Positions 1-10,155 of a DNA stretch of 64,000 nt are shown here, piece by piece. The DNA lies in contig JAQQWL010000018.1 of NCBI GenBank assembly GCA_038363925.1, forward strand, positions 824,167 through 888,166. Direction: 5' to 3'. Position 1 is the first letter of the stretch. Each line of letters starts with the position of its first letter. Made by a program: the position numbers and the translations under genes. The notes under the pieces are model-generated. The model was not told where the DNA came from. It was given only the letters and a program-made list of their open reading frames with translations, and ran no database searches. The DNA is from Apiospora phragmitis (lineage: Eukaryota > Ascomycota > Sordariomycetes > Amphisphaeriales > Apiosporaceae).

Positions 1-687
1 TCGAGCTGTTTAGGTCGTTTAGGTCGTAGCTGCTTTGGGCATCGTGCCAGTGCGCGAGACCGCCTTTTGATTGTCTGTCACCCAATAGACATTGGATTTT
101 GCTAATGATGCGCCTGGATGACATGTCGGCTTTTTTCCTGCTTTCGTGTTTACCATAATCAAGTTGATTGACTGGCACTGTCAGGCCGTCACACTCGAAG
201 TCGTCCGGAAGAAGTCCATCTGAATCTAATGACCTTGGCGGAGGTCATTGGGAGACGACAGTTGTCTCTGTAGCCTGTAGTCTCTGTAGTCGCTTGGTGG
301 CTCATAGCCGTGACCGAGCCACCATGAACAAAGACGCAAGCCGCTTCAAGATGATTGTACCGTGCCCGACCTGTGCTACTCACTGCTTCGCACCATCTCA
401 GCGTCGGGGTCGTCTCTACCTGCCATTCCAGGAATAGCGGGCCTTCCTGGAAGTCGGTGTCTACCGTGGCAGCTAGGAGCGACCTATGTCGCGAAGAGCC
501 TGAGGGTTGAATCCGCCCACTCGGCCAGACAAGCTGAACGGGAGCCGACAGTCGCAAGAGTTTGACAAAGGATTTTTCTGGTGTAAGCTAGTTCAGTCCT
601 TACGACATACCCAGCGTTCGAGGGCAGCCGAAATGCATCTGGCCGTACTGGGGCGAGTACGCCTGTTATTTCCGCGTTCCATCTATC
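1..687. repeat. Repeat-derived, gene-poor segment upstream of the truncated P-loop gene
   Basis: No convincing coding sequence is visible. Positions about 130-305 match 29713-29893 in the same orientation (shared landmarks: ctttcgtgtttac, cacactcgaagtc, gtctctgtag, agtcgcttgg), so this is one copy of a dispersed repeat of about 180 bp. A shorter similarity (gcagccgaaacgcatctg-like) links about 580-640 to about 5465-5510. The gene that follows begins internally relative to its family, so the missing N-terminal coding region has apparently been replaced by this repeat DNA. Confidence 0.55.
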
Positions 688-3600
688 ATGCGGTGTATTC
701 AAGAGCGATTTCGCTCATGGAAAATAAACGGGCTTTTGGATTCATATTTGTTGGAGGTCATCGATGTTACTGCTGGTCTGCCTCTGAACTCGGTTTCGGG
801 CCCCTCTCTTCAGATGCCTGCTACATTGCCACCCTTATCCAAGACCAACCTTGAGCGGCCGTTCTTGACGAGCGACGAGCTTTTCCAACAAGCAGCCCCC
901 TCGTTTTCGTGTAAAGAGGCGGAACAGTTCCAAGATTTGTTTCGCCAGGAGATAGGGCAGAGATCCGATGCTCATGACGATACCATGGGGGTCAGCAAGT
1001 CTGTCGATGCGTTGGTGGCTGCATTACGGTCTCGAGCGATGCGGCGTTACGAAACAGACTACGTACATGAGCTCGAGACGAGCTTTTCCAGCTATCTAGC
1101 TGCGTGTACTGCAGAGAGCAATGCCAAACTCGTCCATGATCGCCCAGAGCTCGAGGCGAAGCTCCGCGAACACGCCCGCGCTTGCGCGGCCCAGGTCGAT
1201 GAGATGCAGCGCTCGATATATAGTCATCTCCGCGGCACTTTCATCGCTGAATTCCCGGGTTCAGCCCATTGCCTTCCCAGGCTCAGCCCAATCTTCATTG
1301 TGCAGCAGCTGAACAGGCACAATTGGTCATCGATCCCCGAGGCCTGGAAAACCTGCATCGAACAATACGCACTCTCGATAAGCCACTATCAACGCGCTGG
1401 GAGGTTGTTGAGCGCGATAGACAACCCTATCGAGTTCGCGAAGGAAGTCGAAAACGTAGGCCACGCTTGGAAGCTCCGCGAGTATCCCGAGTCATTGCTT
1501 TTGGAGGTCGAGAGTGGTCTCATCATCCGGGATGTCCAAGAGGAGGTGGCTTCCTCGATGCGCGGATGCTCCGAAAATCGGGTGATGCAGCTCAATATGG
1601 GCGAGGGAAAGTCCTCGGTCATCGTACAAATTGTCGCTGCCTACCTTGCTAACGGGGATCGGCTGGTACGCGTCATTGTCGCGAAGCCCCAATCAAAGCA
1701 AATGCGGCACATGCTGGTGACGAAGATAGGCGGCCTTCTGGACCGTCGCGTCTTCTTTCCTTCCATTTTCTCGCTCTTTCGTGATGGACTCGGAGAAACT
1801 CCAGCAAATCCAGAACCATATTGAGGCTTGCAAACAGTCCGGTGGAATACTCCTAGTGCAGCCCGAACAGTTGCTATCTTTCAAGCTCATGGGGCTCGAA
1901 TATGTCGGTTCCCCGGCCTTTTTGCCGAACTCGACAAACCTTGGAATTGGTCGGGGATTGATACAATCCCAGAAGTATCTAGAGACTCATTCGCGAGATA
2001 TCATCGATGAGAGCGACGAGAACTTCAGCGTCAAGTTTGAGTTGATCTATACAATCGGACTTCAACGTCCCGTGGAGATGAGCCCCGACCGGTGGATTGT
2101 TATACAGCAGGTTCTTGAAATGATCTGGAGACTCGCCCCTGACTTTGCCAAGGAACATCCCGAGGGCTTTGAGCTGCATTCCAAAGGCTCATGTCACTTC
2201 CCAAGGCTCAGATTTCTGAATGACGGCCCCGGGAGCTTGCTGTTAAAGTCTGTTGCTCGTTATATATGCGACAAGGGACTGTATAGATTTCCCATCGCTC
2301 ATCAAAACCCAGAGACACGGCAACGGGTATATGAGTACATTACCGAACCAGACTTGACCGGAGACCCGGTCGGATTTGTTGAAGAAAACAAGGGTGGCTT
2401 CTTCTGCGACACGACGGCAGACATCCTGTTGCTTCTTAGAGGCTTGTTCTCCTGCGGTGTCCTTGCCTTCGTCTTTGGCCAGAAGCGTTGGCGAGTCAAT
2501 TACGGTCGGGCGGAGCGCGCACCCCCCACGCAACTGGCAGTGCCCTATCGCGCGAAAGATTCGCCAGCACCTCGGTCGGAGTTCAGCCACCCCGATGTGG
2601 TTATCATTTTGACGCAGCTTTCATACTACTACCAAGGGTTATCAGACGAAGAGATGCTCACAGCTTTCCAGCAGCTTGAACGTCTGGATCAAAAGTCGAC
2701 GGTATACGGAGAGTGGGTGGACAGGTCACCCAAACTTCCTTCATCGTATCGACAGTTTTCCGCCGTGAACTTGAAGGACTGGAGTCAATGTACCCGCCAA
2801 CTGTTCCCAGCTCTACGGTACACCAAATCCGTCATCGATTTCTATCTTGGGAAAGTGGTATTTCCCCATGAAATGGTTGAGTTTCCTCAAAAGCTCTCTG
2901 CGTCAGGCTGGGACCTAGCCAAGCCCCGGGCCCAAGCCGTGACTGGTTTTAGTGGCACATGCGATTCCAAGTATGTGCTCCCTACGGACATACCGCATAA
3001 TGACCTACCGAGTCAACTGCACACGAATGCAAAGGTTTTAGACTACATACTACGGTCTGAGAACCTTGTGGTGGAGCTAGGTCCCAGTATCGATGGGGAT
3101 CTACTACTCAGAAGTGTGGCTAGCGCTCAGCCGCCGATAGATGTCGTACTCGACGTGGGTGCATTGATCATAGATATGGACAATCGCCAATTTGCCCAGA
3201 GATGGCTTGAGCTGAGCACGGGAAGCTTGGAGAAGAAGCAGGCCGTGATTTTTGTGACTGAAGACGATGAAATCATGGTTATAGATCGGACTGGTTTCGC
3301 GGAGCCTTTCCTCACATCTTCATTTGTGGACAACACAGAATCCTGTCTGGTCTATCTCGACGAAGCACATACACGCGGCATCGACTTGAAATTGCCAGAC
3401 CACTATAGGGCCTGCACGACACTAGGACCTAAGCTCACGAAGGACCGGCTCGTACAAGGTAAGCTTGATCAGATATACGCCTAGGAGGACCTCTTTCCGG
3501 ATTTGCCGCAGCTCTTGGCTAATTAATTATACTTTGCAGCCTGTATGAGAATGAGGAAACTGGGAAAGGGCCAGTCAATCACCTTCTTCGTTCCCAGAGA

Positions 3601-4838
3601 GATCCAAGAGAAGATCAGGTTGAGTAGAACTGCGGGCGGAGATGGGCGGCCTATCACTGTTTTGGACGTCCTACTATGGTCAATCTCCGATACGTGGTCC
3701 GATACCTACAAGAGCATACCACTCTGGGCGACACAGGGCCTGCGACACCAGCGTCAGGAGGCCATTTGGGCGGAAATGACCAAAACCGGTGGTAGGGACC
3801 TTTGTAGTGGTGATATCGCAGACTACTTCGAGGACGAAGCCATAAGCTTGAAAGAACGATACGGCCCGAGGTCTTGTACTACAAGCCAGGCCCTCCTTGC
3901 TAGCCACTCCACTCATCCACCACCCGCAGGGCGACAGAAGCAAATCGATTTGATTCGAACGAAGTGCGAGCAGTTCGGTATCGAAACGTTTGGCTCTGCG
4001 ATATTGCAGGAAGAACAAGAGCGCGAGCTCGCTCCCGAGATCGAGCAAGAACGCCAGGTTCAGCACCCCCAGCCTCTCAACCCAGCGAAACACCAGCTGC
4101 ATCCCGATTTACGCAGGCTGGTCAGAACTGGCTCGCCGAACCTCTCGGGCGCCGCATTCGCGTCGGCTTTTACCGCTTTCAAAAAAAAACTGCAGCGCGG
4201 CTTCATTGGTGAACCTCGACGAATTTCACGGCAAACTCTTAGTCACCAGCGATTTCGCCCGAACATTGAGCCCTGCGGAGACATCCAAGTCAGACGCGTT
4301 TCAAAGACCGGTGCAGTGGATTCTGACCACTAAAGAGTTGCCAAGGGGGGTCTACTTGATCGTCCTCAGCCCTTTCGAGGCCAACCTGCTTCTACCTATC
4401 ATCAAGGACAGCCCCCACGTCAGGTTGCATGTGTACGCCCCTCGCACCAATCTGTCGTTCCCTTGCCTGCAAAATCTCAAACTGTACATGACCCCTGCGC
4501 TTCCCACCAGCTGGAGTGTTCCCTACACAGTGATTCAGCAACTAAACCTTTTCTCCGGGCAGCTCTACTTTCAGGACCTGCAGGAGTACCAGGAGTTGTG
4601 CGCATACCTGGGCCTGTCGTGCACCGGTAACGATGGAACCACCGCAGTAGCAGTGGATGGCTTTATCGGCAAGTGCGCCCGGTATCCTCTATGCCAGTTT
4701 ACTCGAAGTCCCAATGCTTTTCTTCAATTCATCATGGCGAATGTGCGACGCGACCGCCAAGATATCAGTCGCACGCATATCGGACGGATGTTGACGGGTG
4801 AGATCCTGGTAGAGGATGATTTCTCGTCTTCGGTATAG
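688..4838 (+). pseudogene. DUF3638/DUF3645 giant P-loop protein, 5'-truncated and frameshifted
   Basis: This is the C-terminal part of a very large fungal protein family (usually around 3000 residues) defined by DUF3638 and DUF3645. It is a P-loop, SecA/DEAD-helicase-like ATPase pair of unknown substrate. The Walker A segment MGEGKSS lies near 1597-1617. The conserved AKPQSKQM block is near 1681. The Walker B-like LDEAHTRG of DUF3645 is near 3355, followed by KLPDHYRA and LTKDRLVQ. A clean 81-bp phase-1 intron (3459-3539, GTAAGC...TTTGCAG) joins LVQ to ACMRMRKLGKGQ. Two frameshifts break the gene. One is an extra base at about 1756-1760, between RRVFF and LPFSRSF. The other is at the nine-A run 4181-4189, after which the frame continues as LVNLDEFHGKLL. 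Roughly the first two thirds of the family length is absent upstream. The domain identity is firm; that it is a pseudogene is inferred from truncation plus two frameshifts, and a homopolymer sequencing error could explain one of them. Confidence 0.85.
3459..3539 (+). other. Intron in the DUF3645 region
   Basis: GTAAGC donor at 3459 and TTTGCAG acceptor ending at 3539, 81 bp, phase 1. Removing it restores the conserved LVQ-ACMRMRK junction, which shows that this part of the pseudogene keeps authentic fungal splicing signals. Confidence 0.85.
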
Positions 4839-6312
4839 TTCTCTTGCGGCGGCGCTTCCGCATTCTCATGAGCTGGTCGTACGCTTGATTGCGGTAATTG
4901 CGTTTGAAATTATGAGGTATGCTCAGCAAATCTCTTGGATCAAAATGCGTTGGCCTGCGTCGCTCAGATGCTGCTGCAGTCAAGGTTCATATACGGCACA
5001 GAACGCACCACGCTATCAACAGTCTACTCTTTTGGTTTCCATAGATGAAAATGCTCTGTTAAAATCGCAGTTGCCTTTATGTGATTATGGATTAATAGAC
5101 GATGGATGTTTTAGCTAGTTCAGCTGCCCCAAGCCACCCCGTTAATTTGTAGAAGCCTTTGACGTGTATAGCTATAGTTCTACCGCAATCCGCTGGGCAG
5201 CCATTGGCAGATATCAATCCGTGACTAAGGGCTCGCTTCGCACACCATGTCTCATTAGGCCCGCACCCCCCAGAGGCCCGGTAGTTGCACGCTCGTCAGG
5301 GAAGCTGGTTTACCTCTTGTAACTGACGTACAACACTACGGTGGGCGCGACAGTGAGCTGTGCCACCCTATGGCTGGACTTCGCCGACAGCTCGCATTCC
5401 ACCGCTCCCAATGTGTATGGGCCCTTCGTAGCTGCCGAAGTGCTTCTGTGGCCCTTTGCTTTGGGCTAGTTCTGTCCCGTTCACGACAGGCAGCCGAAAC
5501 GCATCTGATTGTTCTCCGAGTATCCAAATAGTAACATGTGCTCAGTGTCCGTCATTTGTCGTTTTCCCCAGCTCATACTCCATGACTCTGGTGCCAACAA
5601 CGACATCACACAAGCACTGTACCTCTAGTCTTCGTCTTTTACATACTAATTCTTACTCCGCTGCCAAACAAATATTGGACGATAAGCAGAGCTGTCATCA
5701 GCGACTACAGGGTTGGTCGAGGTTGCAGATTGGTACCTGTCAACATGTGCTGGGAAGACGACACTGACCGGATTTGTATCAAAAGCTCTGTTTGCGGACG
5801 CTGACAGGAACGATTGCATTGTTAAGGATAGCACAAACTGTCAGCAGCTTTTAGCTCTTGGTTTCGTAGAGCATAAAGTACAGTACATAAAATCCAAGTT
5901 CAGCGTCCGCCTTTCTAATATTAAAACAAAGAGCTCGAAGTACTATGGAGCGCCTGAGCCCGTACGTAACCGATATGGAAAAAGTACCGGTCATCGCCAA
6001 GGAAGACTTTAGTAGGGTTGCATATTTGGCGCTGACAGGTACCGCTACCACTCAGCCCAGTACCCTAGCTGACTCAAAGCCAACAGTGGATTAGTGGATT
6101 GATAGTGCGGCTTAGAGAGGAAGGACAAGGATGAGACGAACGTATGGAGCGATCCACGAGGGGCAGAAATCGAGAAGCTCTTACTGAAGTATGCGGAACT
6201 CGGCCTTTGAGGAGAATGTAGCAGTGTCCATTTTATATGTTAGAGCTTGCATATTCACGAAATGAGAGCTGGATACCTACTCCTTCTTTTCTTCCAGTAG
6301 CCTACTCGAGTT
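4839..6312. other. Gene-poor interval, no supported gene
   Basis: Only short overlapping ORFs on both strands, none with a recognisable motif. The 5460-5510 stretch weakly resembles 580-640. AT-rich patches around 5870-5945 contain many TA dinucleotides. I see no RNA gene or intact transposon here. Confidence 0.5.
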
Positions 6313-6855
6313 ATGTTTGAAGATATCATTATGCGCTGTCCAAACTTCGGGTCACGAGGTACCATGCAAGGTACCATGCGAAGAGCCCCTGTCCCGTATC
6401 TGAAATTGAGTGGGATCCAAGTGAGCACCAGCAGTTTCCACGTCCGATGCGACAACGCGCAGGTCGGGCGGCAGACCCCGAGACAGCAAGCCGCGCCGCG
6501 GCCTGATGCATTATCCCTGGGAGAGCACCTCGCGTCCAAGCAGCAGGAGCTGGCCCGCCACAGGGAGGAGCTCACGTCCTATGAGGAGGCCATGCAAGCA
6601 GGAGAGCAGCTGAAGAAAGACAAAGACATCCAATACCAGGGCAGTTGGTCCACTTTGCCTTCTGCAACTTCCGCAAAGGTGAGCGAGAGATCGAACGGGC
6701 GAGACTCGAGAACCAGCATCCTGTACTCCACCGCGGCTGTCGCGTGTCTAGCGGGCACCACCCACTGGCACCCTTTCAGAATTTGGATCCCCAAGGACCC
6801 CTGCAATTGAGTCAGATCAGGGAGATTGCCCCAGATCGTCAGGGAAAGCTCCAAT
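6313..6855 (+). pseudogene. Possible broken coding fragment with a helical, charged segment
   Basis: An open frame from 6313 has a Glu/Lys/Gln-rich stretch (about 6520-6630, including ASKQQELARHREEL) that could form a coiled coil. Near 6635-6645 a second frame takes over with coding-like composition (FAFCNFRKGEREIERARL, about 6650-6705) and ends at 6855. The simplest reading is one ancestral coding region broken by a frameshift, but I do not recognise the family. A chance ORF in GC-rich DNA remains possible. Confidence 0.25.
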
Positions 6856-6859
6856 GAGC

Positions 6860-7640
6860 CAAAGCTAAAGAAGCCTGCTAAATCTTCAACCTACAATGCC
6901 GTACAAGACTTGCACGAAGACTGGCACGCTTGTGCATATGCCCCGTCCTAACCACCCAATACCCAGAACATGAGTTTGACTGCCCCATGAACAGCTTGCA
7001 AGAGCGGGCATCCACCATATCTGCCTGTCCAATCTAGTACAACCCGTGCTGCTGTGTCATGCCAAAAAGAGTGCGCAATATTCGCCGTGATAGGAGTGTC
7101 CTTGCTAACCACAGAATCCGCGATAACGAGCAAACCGCTCAACATCGGCGCCGCTGTCGGATTGTACGCTGGCTAAGGAATTACAAGAAGGGAATAGTCG
7201 ATTGGCGGTTTCTGCGAGCGGAAACTCATCATCGAAGCAACCCCAGGAGGCGTCCTTACTTTCACTAAAAATGCTGTCCAACTTAGCGCTACGCCAGGTT
7301 TCAAAACCCCCCGTAGAAACAAACGATCCACCAACGCCTGAAGGCGCGACGTGGCACTGGACACGGACACAGTGAGCCGGCGGAAAATGGTTGGTTGGGG
7401 CAACTGTCGAGCACAATGACAAACCACACATTAGCAGATAACCAACATCGCAAAGTAGCTTATACACAACGCTGGGTCTTTCTGGGCCATGTCAATGGCC
7501 TTGGAACTCGACCATTTATACCACCCATCACGTCGATATCCTGGGCTCAAGCTCATTCCGGGCTCCTTCTTCGCGCGTGCACTTCGGTGCTGGACTTGAT
7601 AGTAACATCCTCATGAGCGCGAGTTGCTGCTCCGGACCGC
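6860..7640. repeat. Dispersed repeat copy (inverted relative to 14.5 kb) in a gene-poor interval
   Basis: The minus strand of about 7266-7425 matches the plus strand of about 14525-14645. Shared landmarks are attttccgccggctcactg versus attttacgtcgactcactg, and tgaaacctggcgtagcgct in both. No open gene is supported. The unit looks like a transposon remnant of unknown class present twice in opposite orientation. Confidence 0.5.
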
Positions 7641-7925
7641 ATGCGCTCGATGACAAACACCAGTTACACATTACTGACGTCGATTGACGTTGACCCGACG
7701 ACAGACCGACCAAACAAACAGCAAATTGGGGCCGCCCGGGCATCGAGAAGTTGTGTGAGTGTGTGTACCTACGGACGGTATGGCACACCCACCTATTTGA
7801 GATTTGCACCAAAAAAACAGGCTAGGTTAAATCCCACAGGCCTTTGCTTTACTTACAATGATGACCTGCAGTATTTCGTTTTACCCTTACGGCCCCCGCA
7901 TCCACGGTATCCAACTAGGCAAAGC

Positions 7926-9888
7926 ATGACTCAGTATTATCGTCTTGCCGAGGAGGCAAAAGCCCTGTCGTCCATTTCTAGTAGAATTACTTGCAAACCC
8001 TACGGAAATACACCGTCAACCCCAATTTCTAAAAGACGCTTAGAGGGTACCCCACACTCCTTCCCATCAGACTCCCACCACAACCAAATCCGAGGACTGC
8101 TTGCTGCAAAAACATCATCAAGAGCCGTGGTGAGCCCGTCTGATCGTACACTTGGATTAGCAAATCGATCTTTCATATGTGCACCGGGAAGCCTCCGTGC
8201 GCAAACTGAAGAAACTTGCGATGGCGGTCAAGAAAGCCCCATTCCCAATTGTGGTAAAGACCCGCCCCCAGCTTCTCCCGAGAACGGGCTTGGTAGCCGC
8301 GCTGTGGAGAAAGCCTTGGTTAAACGTCTGCCTTTACTTCGGTCTCCATCACCGGAGCCGGTCCTTTGTCCTGAGCAGGCCGCTTTGGTGGACCTTATCT
8401 GCGCTGGATATAATGTCTTCTATACAGGATCTGCTGGATGCGGGAAATCTACGGTTCTAAAGGCCTTCACCAAGCGCCTAAAAGAGATGGGAAAGAAGGT
8501 GCATGTTCTCGCCCCAACTGGCCGTGCTGCTTTGCAGGTCAACGGAACTACCACATAGACATATGCAGGGTGGACGCCAGATTCTCATAAGAAACCCCTA
8601 GAAGAACTTCAGAAAAGGCGCATGGCAAGTTCGTGTGGAAGCGATTCAGCAAAACCGATGTACTGGTTATTGATGAGATCAGCATGGTCGAAAACTTACA
8701 TTTTGAAAGGCTGAATAAAGTGATGCAGGACGCACTTTATGATCCGAGCTTGACTGCTTAGAAGGCATTCGGAGGCGTTCAAATCGTTGTGACTGGAGAC
8801 TTCTGCCAGCTACCACCAGTTCGACCCTTCCAATACTGTATGGAATGCGGTAAAGAGCTCGTTCAAAGTTATTATAGGGGGGAACTGTCCTATTCATACC
8901 CGATCCCTCACCACCCCATCTGGCACGACGAGGACAAGTGGGCGTTCGCTAACGTAGCATAGAAGCAGTGCGATTTTGTTCATGTTAACCTCAAGACCAT
9001 CCACCGTCAAAACGATCCTACGTTTATCCGTATATTAAACAAATGTCGAATCGGTGAAGCGCTTACTGAGAGCGATAAGCGGTTCTTAATGGATTACCCT
9101 GCGAAACACGCCACGCGACCAAACTCTTCGCCACTCGTGATGAGGTTGCATTGGTGAATCAACAGCAGTTCGAAAAGCTCAAAGCCGTCAAGCATACCTA
9201 CTGGGCTCGCGATACGTTCAGGTGGCAGAAGAAGAGGCATCCACTCTTGAGTCACAAAGCCATTCGAAAAGCCGTTAGGCCCGATAGCCATCAGCCCCTC
9301 TCGGCTCTGAATGATCACCGGTTCTACCAATGTGTTGAGCTCAAGAAGGGCATGCTGGTGGTGCTCCTAACAAATCTCGACTTGCGTCTCGGACTCTGCA
9401 ACGGCAGCCAGGGCATCATCTGTGGCTTTGTAACGTATGAGAAAGACAAATTGCCCGCCGTATACGGTGAATACGTCCACGTGAAGGAAAGCGGGATCAA
9501 ATCTTACATTGAAGGGCCCGGCGCCGAATCCAAAGTGTGGCCCGTTGTCAGGTTCCACAACGGTATCCGACGGGTCATCCACGCTGAGTGCTCCATCAAC
9601 GAGCTGGGTGATGAAAAGCCGTATTCGCTGTTATCGCGGACACAGATTCCCCTGGCGCCGGCATGGGCCATGACGATTCACAAGAGCCAGGGCCTAACCC
9701 TGAATCGCGTCATCGTCAACCTATCAAAGGCTTTCGAGGTTGGTCAGGTCTATGTGGCGCTGTCTCGAGTCACCGAGCTCGAGGGACTTAAGGTCGAGGG
9801 AGACGTTGCAGGGCTAGAGGCAGGAATAGAAGGGGATAGGAGGGTCCAGCGGTTCCTGAGGGAGCGTTTTGGCTCCTCGACTGGGTGA
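7926..9888 (+). pseudogene. PIF1-like DNA helicase pseudogene
   Basis: This was an SF1B PIF1-like 5'-3' DNA helicase of the type that is multicopy in filamentous fungi. Visible motifs: Walker A GSAGCGKST (near 8428-8454), motif Ia LAPTGRAA (8507-8530), Walker B LVIDEISMVE (near 8660), motif III TGDFCQLPPV (near 8793) with an adjacent CMECG zinc-ribbon-like segment, IHRQ (near 8997), and the C-terminal MTIHKSQGLTL (near 9670) and YVALSRV (near 9751). Three in-frame TAGs interrupt it, at 8556-8558, 8759-8761 and 8960-8962. The family expects Trp at or near these sites, so each looks like TGG to TAG. Two single-base deletions (about 8611-8617 and 9121-9123) change frame. The N-terminus is poorly defined; the ATG at 7926 is the best candidate in a frame open from 7641. 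It is non-functional as it stands. It could be the helicase part of a Helitron, but no Rep domain or Helitron end was seen. Confidence 0.85.
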
Positions 9889-10155
9889 GTAGGCTGGTTT
9901 CTTTTTTGTTTCTTTTTTTGGTACAAAGACACACACACACGATTCAGGGGGCTCGCGCGGCGAAGCCGAAAAGATCACTAACCCTGATCCAAGGTCCATT
10001 CCTGAATCGCTTTCTTGCCCAAAAGCCTTACATTATGCAGAATGGGAATGATTGTCAGCTCGCGCGAGGACCAATTATGGATTTTAGCACTATTATTAAT
10101 TCTTACTTTATGTAGCTCAGCATGTTCCTGAAACGTCCTTCTACCTCGATACTAG

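Noticed and set aside
189..557. 122-codon minus-strand ORF at the left end
   Set aside because: No motif; it overlaps the dispersed repeat shared with 29.7 kb and is matched by equally long ORFs on other frames, as expected by chance.
7926..9888. Reassignment of TAG as Trp or Gln (recoding) in the helicase
   Set aside because: Neighbouring intact genes use TAG as a normal stop, and two frameshifts in the same gene show that it is dead.
9921..9945. (AC)n run after the helicase as a LINE or Helitron end
   Set aside because: The flanking sequence lacks the LINE tail landmarks (gccctttagggct, tagcccgggc) and there is no CTRR hairpin end, so it is treated as a simple microsatellite.
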